From positions 3,216,479-3,280,478 of the forward strand of contig JAJEKV010000090.1 in the NCBI GenBank assembly GCA_021234155.1: 64,000 bases of DNA. Reading direction: 5' to 3'. The notes under the pieces were generated by a model. That model was not told where the DNA came from and made no database searches. It saw nothing but the letters and a program-made list of their open reading frames with translations. Source of the DNA: Isoetes taiwanensis (taxonomy: Eukaryota > Streptophyta > Lycopodiopsida > Isoetales > Isoetaceae). Of this stretch, positions 10,515 to 20,453 are shown one piece after another. Each line of letters opens with the position of its first letter. Position 1 is the stretch's first letter. A program made the translations under genes and the position numbers.

Positions 10515-10729
10515 GCTTGGAGCAAGTATCCTATGCAAGGTGGGAGCTCTACTAGGGAAGGTCCTATCTTAGCATGGAACTCAAACATGATGTCTTGGTA
10601 GAAAGGAATGGCATTGATGGTAGCCTCCACATCAACCTCCTTCTGGAAGACGGCAAAGACGGAGTTGATGTCGGCCTCGGCCACATGAGCTGTGGCGCTG
10701 TACCATCGCCTAAATGCAGAGGTTGTCAT
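10499..10729 (-). CDS. Unrecognised 76-aa protein (ORF1) overlapping ORF2
   Basis: The ATG at 10729 is the first one downstream of the TATA box at 10840-10847 (111 nt away) and gives MTTSAFRRWYSA. The frame ends QAWPSR-TAG at 10499. The product has no recognised domain. ORF1 and ORF2 could be one protein split by a frameshift, or a true overlapping pair; the second copy at 23099-23332 has the same overlap, which only shows the arrangement predates duplication. Confidence 0.5.
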   Translation of the reverse strand: MTTSAFRRWYSATAHVAEADINSVFAVFQKEVDVEATINAIPFYQDIMFEFHAKIGPSLVELPPCIGYLLQAWPSR

Positions 10730-10839
10730 GGTATAAGAGCAGCTGGGGATATCAAACAGATGGGGAAGCGCCTTAGGGAGCTGGAAAATCGGCTTGGAGT
10801 GAGGAGCAAAGGTGTAGTATGCAAATGAGGGTTGTGGTC

Positions 10840-10847
10840 TATTTATA
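10840..10847 (-). promoter_or_regulatory. TATA box for ORF1/ORF2
   Basis: Minus strand reads GCCTATAAATAGACC, a strong plant-type TATA box, 111 nt before the ORF1 ATG. The same element is kept at 23442-23449. Confidence 0.6.
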
Positions 10848-11017
10848 GGCGAAACCCTAATTTTGGAAAATTTCAAAGTTGGGGAATCCCTATGATTCTA
10901 AGGTATTGCTATGCAATTCACAGGCTAACTAGGTTAAAGAGTGCATTCTAAAGATCCTATTGCAACAAATTTCATCTAATTTGGACAAAGTTAGGACAAA
11001 TTAGGACAATTATGGTG

Positions 11018-11455
11018 TGACCACTCACACAATGCGCGAAGAGCAAATCCGAGAATGGCGGATTTGGTTTGGGCGCACTCTGTGAGGGGTGGGACCTTGT
11101 TTGGATCGAGGATGATGCCAAACATGCAAACTAAGGATGGAATCCTACTCATCTCGTCGAGATAGGTCGGATTGTGCCCTTACTTTCTTCATTTGGTCAT
11201 GTTTTGGCATAGATCAGTGCTCGACCACTCACATAGTGCGCGAGGAGCAAATCCGAGAATGGCGATTTTCCGGGTGTGCGTGAGGGGTTGTGGTCAAGTT
11301 TTTGGCATAGATCTAAGGGTCAAATCCTACAAAGCAGTAATCTGAGTCGAATGACCACTTCATTTGGTCAACGTAGATCGGTCTCGACCACTGGTCTTGA
11401 GGAGCAAATCCGAGAATGGCGGATTTGGTTTGGGCGCACCTTGTGAGGGGTGGGG
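11018..11455. repeat. Three spaced copies of a ~75-bp motif, ~200-bp period
   Basis: The block GAGCAAATCCGAGAATGGCG, preceded by CGACCACTCACA and followed by GTGAGGGGTGGG, occurs at about 11018-11095, 11222-11300 and 11384-11455. It lies between the H3-like gene and the ORF1 TATA box, upstream of the latter on the minus strand. Unit B keeps all three (about 23619, 23822, 24025), with the middle one more complete there. Confidence 0.85.
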
Positions 11456-11593
11456 CCAAAAAACACTGAGTTTTGCTCCAATTTTGTTGATTCCAAATGC
11501 GGAACTTAGTAATACACCCTAATTAAGCATGATTTAACACATTAATTTGACAAAACCATAAATTTGTATTTACAAAAATTATTTACAATAGAC

Positions 11594-12295
11594 TTAACAG
11601 TCTTCTTTCTTAATATACTTAGCCAGCCTCATGTCCTTGGGCATGCATGTTACCCTTTTCGCGTGGAGTGCGCATGCTACCGAGTCTTCAAAGTGTTGGA
11701 CAATCTTCTGCTCGGCTGCCTCCTGTAGCGCGAGTAACATGTCATCAGTTACCCGCTTGATCTTGTCAAACTCCTGCAAAATCTCGCAAGTGAGTCTCGT
11801 GAAGGGGGGTCTCGGGATCAGCAGTCCATAGCTCCTCTGGAAGTGCCTGATCTCCCGGGCAGCTCTGGCAAAATATGAGTCGGTCTTTCTCCTGATCGGC
11901 TTCCTCGGAGGTGCTGGTCTCTCAGGGGGCGGCTTCAGTGTATTCTTCTTGATTGGCCTGCCTCCTTCGACACAGGTGACCCTGTGCTCCTCGTAGTATT
12001 TAGAGTATTCCTCGTACATCTTCATGTACTGGTTATACTCCTTGAGTTTCTTCCTGTACTCAAGCTCGTGCTTGAGTACATAGGACTCCCGCGCAGGCCT
12101 CGGCTTCTTCTTGTCTGCTGCCGGATGCTTCGGGGACGGCCATCTTGGGTACAGGGGTACCTCTGCTACCGGCTCCTCCTCTTCATTCCCTGCATTCGAG
12201 GGTCCTAAGCCCTCAGTGGGAACATGGACCCTTATCCCCTCATCTGACTCAGTGTCAGATGAGGATGGCGTGTGAACCCCAGTTATCTTGCACCA
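11594..12295 (-). CDS. Divergent histone H3-fold protein, copy A
   Basis: The open frame spans 233 codons up to an upstream stop at 12296-12298. The first ATG is at 12025, giving 143 aa, close to H3's 136; an upstream exon with its own start is possible. The C-terminal ~85 residues align without gaps to core histone H3. REIRHFQRSYGLL matches the alphaN helix, PPFTRLTCEILQEF matches alpha1, and a 12-residue loop-1 region has the usual length with Arg83 kept. LALQEAAEQ matches alpha2. FEDSVACALHAKRVT and MPKDMRLAKYI match the alpha2-alpha3 region, with E105/D106, C110, H113 and the MPKD motif kept. The H3-tail Lys pattern is not kept. The N-terminal part is acidic, then Tyr/Glu/Lys-rich and probably coiled. 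H3 normally packages DNA as (H3-H4)2; whether this protein does so is unknown. It differs far too much to be a canonical H3 gene, and loop 1 is not lengthened as in CENH3. Confidence 0.75.
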   Translation of the reverse strand, partial: WCKITGVHTPSSSDTESDEGIRVHVPTEGLGPSNAGNEEEEPVAEVPLYPRWPSPKHPAADKKKPRPARESYVLKHELEYRKKLKEYNQYMKMYEEYSKYYEEHRVTCVEGGRPIKKNTLKPPPERPAPPRKPIRRKTDSYFARAAREIRHFQRSYGLLIPRPPFTRLTCEILQEFDKIKRVTDDMLLALQEAAEQKIVQHFEDSVACALHAKRVTCMPKDMRLAKYIKKEDC

Positions 12296-12306
12296 TTACC
12301 TTAATT

Positions 12307-12401
12307 GTGCCGTTATTTTTTAACCCCATAATCTTAACGGAATTTTTTAAGGGAAGCCAATGTGAAGCACAATTAAGTTAATTTTTTTAACCTAACGGCA
12401 C
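12307..12401. repeat. Small inverted repeat beside the H3-like gene
   Basis: GTGCCGTTA at 12307-12315 is inverted as TAACGGCAC at 12393-12401, with TTTTTTAAC-like runs inside both arms. This is a possible MITE-like hairpin or an element edge. Confidence 0.35.
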
Positions 12402-14784
12402 TTTAACGGGCAGTGTGAAGCGGCCAGTCAGACAGCAACCCCCCATGTAGTAGATCTCCTCAGGTCAGCAATACTAAGATCTCAGGAACTCTCAACTAGG
12501 GCGGCTACTACATCTGTCCGTGAGACAAAGGATATTCGGTATTCCCTCAAGAAGCACCATGCACAAAGGCGCAGGTATTGTAACGTGATAGTTTAAGGTC
12601 TTCCAGAGGTGGCACATGAAGATCTCACAAGTAGCTCTAGATAATGGTCATTTCCAAGATGAGCTTTCATGGCTCTATGCAGGCAGCGGAATTCAAAAGC
12701 ACCTCGTTTCTATATCAACTATGACCTCACACCTAAGCTACCGAGGTGGGCGCATGGAGTTTTCAAATGGCAACCTTAGCAGGACCTGTTGAGCGCAGCT
12801 TGGATAGATGGCGATACCACATTATTGCTTTTGGGTTGTGTTTCGGAGCAGTGAGATGGCGGCCTTCTAGATTTCTTTGACTTGGCATTCTATTTTGGGG
12901 CCTAACGTCATTATGAACGATTTTGTGTGACCTTTGGGGTTGTCTAAACTAGCGGGGTATTAGGTGGTGGTTTCACTCATTTGGGGTTGATTATTGTGTT
13001 TTGCTATGCGTCATTATAGTCATTCATTCAGCTCAATGGAGCACCACTTCACTTTATGGTTCTTATCCACATAAGAAGAGACGCATAGCATTCTCTTCAC
13101 ATGATCATACCTATAAAACTTATGTCAGATCATTATTGCCTTGCTTATGTGGTGCCTGCGGCGGCCGGGAAAGGCCGCTCCTTTTCTTGCCTTTTCGATA
13201 CCGCTGCAACACCTTGAATTTGTTTAGGATCAAGTCAGTAGCTAGCAGGGATCGCGACGAATAGCTTTTCCGGTCTGGATCTTTCACCATAGGCTGATAA
13301 ATTTGTGGCTTTGGAAGCATCTTCAGGGCGGTTTCTTGATCTCAGGTAAACCACTAATGTGGTATTTCGTTCTAATGCTCTTAGCATTATAATCTTTCCC
13401 GCAAAGATTACACTAAAACATTGCAGATGCTTATAAGGTCGAATGAAATTTTGTGAGTTCTTGAACAACAGAGTTTCTTGGCCTGTAAAGTTAGCAGTCT
13501 GTGTTTTTATATAAAGCCCGAAAAATTGTTGGCTATTTCCATCATTTCTCCGTTCTTTCTTATTGGCAAGAAAGGTTCAGGATATTCAAGATATGATTAG
13601 AATCTGTCTTTTATCAGGAGGTCTTTGTGGAATTTTGGAATTATTAGAATGGATTTGAAGTGAAAGAAATGGGATCAATTTAGGGGCCGAGCTAGGGATA
13701 TTATGTGAGCAGGGAGAAGCTTATATATCATGAACCGGACTTTTGGGAGGAGTCTTGGTGGCTAGGCATGTGTTTCTAGCCTACTTAGGCTGATTGTTTT
13801 ACATCCTGACAATGCAAAAACTAAGTTGATCTCATATTATGGTACTTTCTTCTCTGTTCAGTGTCTCCAGATTATCTGCTTTGGTTCTTCAATATGTAAA
13901 AGAAAGCTTCGGGAACCTATTTTTCCTAGTACCTTCTTGTTTACTCTGGTTACCATATGGGAGATTACCATGCGCTTCATGTATACTAGCTTACAGAGCA
14001 GAGAATAAGTTTCTGCACATAAAGGACGAAGATGTTGAGACTTGTCCTGTAGTAATCCTTTATATGTCTGAAACATTATACTTATTATTCTGAAATAATA
14101 TTAAAAAAAAAAACTTCGTTCCCCCAAAAAAAATAAAATAAAAAATGATAAGCTTGTTTTGGCCTCTTAGAAATTCTTGATGCTCTCGATGGTTGCAAAA
14201 AACAACAGACCATTTTGCATTTGACGGTGATGTCTCAAAAAGGTGCTTGTTAACTGCCCCTTAGAGTGCTTGGAATCAGGGTTCGAAAAAGTGGGGGTTA
14301 GGCCCTTAAAATTCCGGTTGATGCTCGAGATTTACACTTGGAACATCAGAGTGCTGGTACCTGTAATTGGCAAATTGCATGTTGTGATTTTGTAGAGACG
14401 GCAAATTTCCAGCTTAAAATCCTAGGGGTTGGAAATACATACCTAAAGAATATAGCATGATATATAATATACCTTACAATCTAGATTAGAATTTAGCGTG
14501 GTTAAATAAAAGTAGGAAATTAAAAAGCAAAGTAAATAAGTTAGCCTATGTGAATAGTGAAACTAAAACTAATCCATCATCTCTCCTCCTCGCCTCCTCT
14601 CACATTGGATTTTCCCTTCTCGATTTCTCGCTCTCTTAGCAAAGCATTCATAGCAAGCAGCACGTTTTAAATTCCCATGCTTGCTATGACTGCTCTGCTC
14701 AGAAGACTTAGAGTAATGCATCCTTTGAAAATTAAATGTAATGGGCAAATTTCCATTATATTTGGATGAAACTGGAATTTCATT
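12402..14784. other. No gene recognised; possible decayed coding remnant at 12420-12800
   Basis: A plus-strand reading near 12530-12640 gives TKDIRYSLKKHHAQRRRY and CNVIV-stop-GLPE, faintly like a non-LTR ORF1 protein, but stops break it and I do not assign it. The remainder is AT-rich unique-looking sequence that recurs in units B and C. Confidence 0.3.
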
Positions 14785-14925
14785 GCGGTGGTGGTCTAGT
14801 GGTAAGGCCTTGGATTGGGGTGATCCCCACCAAGGTTCAAAACCCCCTGGCTACCATCGGGTAGGAGACGTGGGGAAACCAAACCAAAAAAAAATAAAAT
14901 ACAATAAAAATTGGAATTTCTAGTT
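14785..14925 (+). mobile_element. tRNA-derived SINE-like element, copy A
   Basis: An A box TGGTCTAGTGG (14792-14802) and a B box GGTTCAAAACC (14834-14844) are 31 bp apart, as in pol III tRNA-type promoters. They are followed by an A-rich AATAAAATACAATAAAA tail. The sequence does not fold into a proper tRNA with an intact acceptor stem, so a SINE head is preferred over a tRNA gene. It recurs in units B and C at the same place. Confidence 0.6.
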
Positions 14926-15203
14926 TGACTTTGTAAAATCAGATAACATAAATTTATGTGCTAGGGAATCGCCTGGTTTGAGGAATTTCTGGCGGAAAAC
15001 CGGCAGTGGCGCCCCCGCGAGCGGCGTTACCAATAGATAGAAATTTCGTGCTTGCATTTTCTTGTTTTGGGCAATGGCAGAGGTCTGGCTATGGCGCGCT
15101 CTCTATTCGTCGATGCGCTTCAGATCTGTTCAAGATTTTTGAGATCCTACTACTTGGCGCTGCCTAGTGGCATGACGTTAAAATACTATCTATCTATCTA
15201 TCT

Positions 15204-16344
15204 AAAGTGGCACAGCTCCGGTGCTTTGATGGCGATTTCTTTGTTCACGAGGCTTTTCAGGTTTTCTGCATGCTTTTTGTCGAGATTTTGGATTAAATGC
15301 ATAACTATTTATTGGTATTTTCCTTTTTTGTAGGTTTTGAAGGTTTCTTATAATGGCTGAAAGATCCGGTCACAAGACCTTATTTCTACCTCCAAATATG
15401 TCTCTGTTGCGGTTAATGTGATGTCCCCTACTTCTTATACGATGCACACATCGTATCAGAAGATGGAGAATTCCCCCTGACAGCCAAACTGGCAGGGGCC
15501 ATCCACCTGACACCACTCCTAGTGGAATGAGCCAGTAAGGGAAGAGTGGATGTGTCATTCACCTGTCTTCCTTCGGGTCGACCTAGCTGCGAAAGCATGA
15601 ATAAACATGAGCATAGTATATCAATACATTCACCTCGAAGGGTGAACACATCATAATCACCACATATATAACAACATCAACATGAACAATAACAACAAAG
15701 GAGATCCTACCCAGGGCTCAGACTCAAGGGGGTTTGACTGACGGCTTGGGCCTCCAGAAGTCATTGCACTGTTTCGAAGTTTTCTCTAAAGTGGCACAAC
15801 TCCGGTGCTTTGATGGCGATTTCTTTGTTCACGAGGCTTTTCAGGTTTTCTGCATGCTTTTTGTCGAGATTTTGGATTAAATGCATAACTATTTATTGAT
15901 ATTTTCCTTTTTTGTAGGTTTTGAAGGTTTCTTATAATGGCTGAAAGATCCAGTCACAAGAAAGACCTTATTTCTACTTCTAAATATGTCTCTGTTGCAG
16001 TTAATGTGACGTCCCCTACTTCTTATATGATGCACACATCGTATCAGAAGATGGAGCATTCCCCCTGACAACCAAACTGGCAGGGGCCATCCACCTGATA
16101 CCACTCCCAGTGGAATGAGCCAGTAAGGGAAGAGTGGATGTGTCATTCACCTGTCTTCCTTCGGGTCGTGAATAAACATGAGCACATAATAACAGTATAT
16201 CAATACATTCACCTCGAAGGGTGAACACATCATAATCACCATATATATAACAACATCAACATGAACAATAACAACAAAGGAGATCCTACCCAGGGCTCAG
16301 ACTCAAGGGGGTTTGACTGACGGCTTGGGCCTCCAGAAGTCATT
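15204..16344. repeat. Nested ~584-bp tandem duplication
   Basis: AAAGTGGCACARCTCCGGTG starts at 15204 and again at 15788. The following ~550 bp are nearly identical, ending with CCTCCAGAAGTCATT. It is preceded by a CTAT microsatellite. The same nested duplication is in unit B, so it is older than the large duplication. Confidence 0.93.
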
Positions 16345-17346
16345 CTTGATGAAATTCATGGCAATGGATTTGGCTGGCATAAGAACATAGCTGAGGGTAG
16401 TCCACACCATCCGCCCCTCCTGTGCACACTTTGCAGTGTAGGTTGAAAAGTATTGGGACCGGGCAGTAGCCTGCCGGGTACATAGCCAAGACGGCTACTA
16501 CTGGGTTGCATCTCCCGAGCCCCGATGAGGCAGGAGGAGAGTCACCTCTCCTCCAGGGGCATGCATGCCCATCACAGGTGGCTAGAGGGCCACTGCCCTT
16601 ATTCGACTTAACCTCATGGAAGGCGACGCATCGCCCCAAAGGTGTCGATCTCATGCCTTGCCCACACGCAGTGGCAAGCCATTAAGCCTAGCTCACTAAG
16701 GTTCCTGGTAGGCTTTGCACACCAGAGGAACTCTTCTGTGATGGGACAAGTCCCCCTTTTTCATCGGCCTAGCCCCTCCACCCACAACCAGGCGGGCTCC
16801 TTGTGCACAGGCCGCAAGTAATTGGGAACTAGTAGGCTACCTAGAATCATCTGCTACACAGGCTTTAGGCCTCTACCCCCCTTCCCAATACATGGAGGTC
16901 ACAAAGTGAAATACCAACATCATCACATAACTAAAATGAAGAATAACATCTAATCTATCTACCTAAACATCCAGTGTTAGGTTCCTTTGTTAGGGCTTAT
17001 GATCTCGGGATTTGTAAGGCCTCTACTACTGGACTACATGCTAAACTAGCTTATTGCCTAGCCAAAAGGCGGCTTTGCACAACAGAATGACTGATTACCT
17101 AGTCTTCGACCTGCTCCAAATCCTCGGAATGCATCCATGCCTCTGATCCTGCTAAAGACTGCTGCTACTCGACGATTCTGTTATGCAAAGGCGGCTTTAC
17201 AGAGCCTGGCAATGCGGATTTGGGTCCTAGCTTGGCCGGAATGGCTCAAGAGAACCCTAAATGCGAAAGAAGGAAGGGAGCTCAAGGAAAACCCTAAATG
17301 CAAAGAGAAGAAAAGGTTTAAGGTTTAAGGGGAAGCCCTTATATAG
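15400..17346 (-). repeat. Dispersed noncoding repeat family X, copy A (reverse)
   Basis: Its reverse complement matches 42826-45400 in many blocks: TATTGGGAAGGGGGTAGAG, GAGATGCAACCC, TGCACAGGAGGGGCRGATGG, CCCTTCGAGGT and TGTATTG, in the same order. Both copies begin at a TATA box followed by CCTAAACC/CTTAAACC-like leaders. No protein was recognised. The structure suggests a transcribed non-autonomous retroelement, but LTRs or a tail were not identified. Confidence 0.65.
17339..17346 (-). promoter_or_regulatory. TATA box of repeat family X
   Basis: Minus strand reads AGGGTTTCTATATAAGGGC, placed like the CTATAAAGG at 42825-42833 in the other copy. Confidence 0.45.
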
Positions 17347-17653
17347 AAACCCTTAGGGTTAGGTTAAACATTGGCCAAATGGGGTTTAGCCATTTGGCAA
17401 TGGGGTCCATGGGATTTATAATTGTGTATGTTTATTTAACATGCACAACATTCGAAGTTGCCCCCCTAGGTGCAACTCTTGCCCCCTAGGTGCAACCTTT
17501 TTCGGCCTCCAAGTACATGTCATTTGTGACATGTACGTGTGACATGGCAGTATAATATATGTATTCGGGGCGTATATTATGCTGGAACGTCACAGTTAAT
17601 GGGTTAGCCCTCTGCTTGGGCGAGAGATTCAAATGTTTCTGCTTGCATGCTTT

Positions 17654-18015
17654 CTAACTTTGGGGATAATCGGCATCAGCAGCTCTACTTTGCTTCCGGC
17701 ATATTTTTCTTGAGACTCTTGCAGCACTTGGAAGATCCAAGGTCCTTATCAGCTTATTATTTCTCTTTTTACTTAGCCAATGCAAGGCTTCTTCCTCAAT
17801 TTTCGATTCTTGTTCTACTGGAGGCGCGACTCTACTACAGTTTTTGCGGCCCAACTTGCTGCATAATTCCCACAAAGAATTATTTCTTTTTCTATTCGAA
17901 TTTGCTCTACATTCATCAATGGTGCAAAAATCGACCTATTTGGGGCATCAATCCACATTCGTTTTGACTCTTTTTGCATTCTATTTTTTTGGCTGAAGTA
18001 ATTTGAAGTTGGCAT
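17654..18015 (-). pseudogene. Unrecognised reading frame, copy A
   Basis: Two overlapping minus frames together match one 120-aa frame in unit B (30293-30655). The shared parts include SKRMWIDAPNRSIFAP, MNVEQIRIEKEIILCGN and EEEALHWLSKKRNNK. Charged, helix-prone; no family recognised. The plus strand is also fairly open here, so coding status is uncertain. Confidence 0.3.
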
Positions 18016-18867
18016 CTAGATATCTTGCTCAGAATAATAAGAATGAGTTTCGGAATAGATCAGAAGTTCTTGAAGTTTGCCTCCCATTTTACTCTGCTAC
18101 AGACAGGGCTGATCGATCTCCTTTTCTGATCTATTTCCTTTTTATCTCTTACAGCCACAGTCCAGATCTATCTCCTTTTTATCTCTTATAGCCACAGTCC
18201 ACCATTGTAGCTACAGTCCACCATCATCTTCTCTTTGGCTCTACCTGCACCGGATCTCGAGAAAAATGCAAGGTAGAGAGCACAAAGAACTGTATAAGTT
18301 ACAGTGGCAGGAGCATTTTTGCAAATCGAGCATTTTTTGTAACAGTTTGTATACGTTTTGTAATAGTTTGATAATAAAAGTGTTCAAAGTTATTCAGTGT
18401 TTTAACAGTGTTATGGCGGCGATCTAAGCAGCGCCAGCCAGAAACCACAGGCCAAAAAGTTATCTATTTTAAACACTTAGCAAAAAATCCAGGAATTTCC
18501 ACCTACTATATTAAACACTTAGCAAAACAAGGTGCTGCACACGAAGGGTTGCCCTCCGGTGTCCTGAAGGGATGTGCGCATAGTCTTTGATGCATAGTGC
18601 TCCGAATTAAGAATAAGTTCATGATTGTTTAACTTCATTGATCTCAACAAAACTAATGTTAAACACAGATGTTACTCCTTGCAACATATTGGTCCGGCTC
18701 AAAAATTGAAAGTTTTGCAAGTTTTAGCACAAAAATCCAGCTTAATATGCTTTGCAAGTTGAAGCTCTGCTCAAAAAACATATGCGGCAACAAGAAGCTT
18801 TGCTCAAAAATATTTGTGGCAACAAGAAGCTTTGCAACATGAATTGAATCTCTTTCAAGTTAAGAAT

Positions 18868-19100
18868 GCATTGAATGGATGCCTTGGCTTTGAGAAGACG
18901 CTCAAGCAAGTCGAAAGGCCATGAGGAGAATCCTCCGTGATCCATGGATCTCCAACGGGAAACTGTATGTGGCGCCTCTGCGCCAAACAACCTTAGCGAA
19001 CTAAAACATCTAAGTAGCTAAAGGAGGGGAAATCAACCGAGACTCCGTTAGTAGCGGCGAGCGAAAGCGGATTGGGCTTGTCATCATATTTTTATCCAAG
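18868..19100 (+). pseudogene. Mitochondrial LSU rRNA fragment (NUMT-like), copy A
   Basis: GAATGGATGCCTTGGC matches the 5' end of bacterial-type LSU rRNA. AACATCTAAGTAGCTAAAGG, AAATCAACCGAGACTCCG and AGTAGCGGCGAGCGAAAGC match the conserved stretch about 200 nt in, in the form used by plant mitochondria rather than by cytosolic 25S rRNA. Only this short part is present, so it is a nuclear copy and not a working rRNA gene. Confidence 0.72.
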
Positions 19101-19177
19101 TTTTGGGCATTCCATCTAGAAGGAATCATCGATTCTTCGCCCTTGATTGATGATATGATTACCGACTCGGTGTGAGC

Positions 19178-19677
19178 TTAAAGTCTGTTGCAAACCCTCC
19201 TGATTCTGCCCCTCTTCCATAGGCAATCGAATAGGCATATGTCCCCAACATTAGATTTCAAGACTGCTTTTATTTTAGCTGCCCAATTTTGCACCCACTG
19301 CTCATAGGTCAAGCTTGTACCTGAAAAATTTATAAGCTCTTTTGCAAATGGGATGTGTGGCAAAGCAAAGCCAGAGTTAAGGGTGTCAACTTATCAGTAT
19401 CTTCAGCTTTTATATCCACTTTAAATCTTCCAAGAATTTGTATAACTTCAGTATTACCCTTCCATGCAGCCGAATGCATTGGGTTTCTTCCATGTCTATC
19501 TCTCATGTTTACTAGAACTGACATCTCTGCACCCCTGTGGTCGGAAGCAAGCTTAGCAGCTATGCAATCAATATTTTTGCTTGTCCCATAAGCAGCTACA
19601 TAATGAAGAACTGTAACACTGTCACCATTGGTTGCCAGATCTGCAGTATCATGGTTGTTTTGTGGGTACTTAAACAT
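19178..19677 (-). pseudogene. Ankyrin-repeat gene fragment, copy A
   Basis: Minus-strand frames read TVLHYVAAYGTSKNIDCI and then NMRDRHGRNPMHSAAWKGN, followed by TEVIQILGRFKVDIKAEDTD and KLTPLTLAL. These are ankyrin repeats (D-x-x-G-R-x-P-x-H-x-A). A frame change near 19350 leads into FAKELINFSGTSLTYEQWVQ. It lacks a start and is cut at both ends. Ankyrin repeats mediate protein contacts; no parent gene is assigned. Confidence 0.7.
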
Positions 19678-20453
19678 GAAAAATGTATTTTGCTATTCAA
19701 TATATATATGGCGGTATAACTTTAATATTAGAACTAAGAGACCAATACAAGTTGATGAACACAAACAAGTCCCCAAGACAAGTCTAGTGCCCATACTAAT
19801 TTATAGGACGCCAAACGCCCCCATGTATAATTAAATTAGGTTTCACAATTCAGGCATTTCACACCTGGAGAAAATATCCAAAGACACTTTCTCCCGCGAG
19901 GGCTGTAAATTCGCAAAAGGTTGACTTTTTTGTTTTGATAAAGCATGTATGAAGTTTTTTATTATGACTCTGCAATACATGACAAATTTCTAGCATTATG
20001 CTCGAAGCAATATGGATTCCCAATGTGTATTCAAACACGATGACCAAGGACTTAGCTCAGTATTTTCAATGGTCAGAGAAAATAATATCAAACAGTGAGA
20101 ATAGTTTACGTAACTGACTTTCTACTCCATCTTCCAACTAATTCTACTCCCTTTTCTTGTATATAACAGCAAATCCATATGTTCACCACCAATTATTATT
20201 GGGCTGATTCAAAATGCTTTCATCCAAGTCTTTGAGACTGCCTGAACTGCCATATTCATCTTCTTCTTCCTTCGTGTCTTACACCAATCTTCAAACACCC
20301 CAGTACTTTCCAGTATTTTCATTTCCTAATAAAACACATGCTCAAGCCCCCAGATTAGAAGTAAGCTCACATTGACCTTTGCAAGAATTTAGCAACATAC
20401 AAAATTTACAACAGCATGAGGATATTGAAGTAGGTTCGTGTAAGAAATGAAGA

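Noticed and set aside
9330-10729. ORF pair as an endogenous pararetrovirus segment
   Set aside because: Overlapping ORFs and a TATA box recall that group, but no movement protein, coat zinc finger or RT motif lies in these ORFs, and the nearby RT belongs to a gypsy element followed by integrase.
10720-10735. TGGTATAAGAGC as a retrotransposon primer-binding site
   Set aside because: It differs from the tRNA-Met complement at one base, lies inside ORF1 and is on the wrong strand for the minus-strand element.
10499-10876. Start of ORF1 at 10876
   Set aside because: That start is upstream of the TATA box; the ATG at 10729 fits transcription better.
11594-12025. H3-like gene as a CENH3 centromeric histone
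   Set aside because: Loop 1 has the canonical H3 length and the tail is unlike CENH3; a repeat context alone is not evidence for it.
13235-13468. Conserved 77-aa minus frame in units A and B
   Set aside because: Identity between units reflects recent duplication; there are no motifs and copy C does not keep it.
14785-14860. Functional tRNA gene
   Set aside because: A and B boxes are present, but there is no convincing acceptor stem pairing or anticodon loop, and an A-rich tail follows.
15370-16228. Repeated small minus-strand ORFs starting MTHPLFPYWLIPLG
   Set aside because: They appear only because a noncoding repeat is duplicated; no family match, and the frames end at unit differences.
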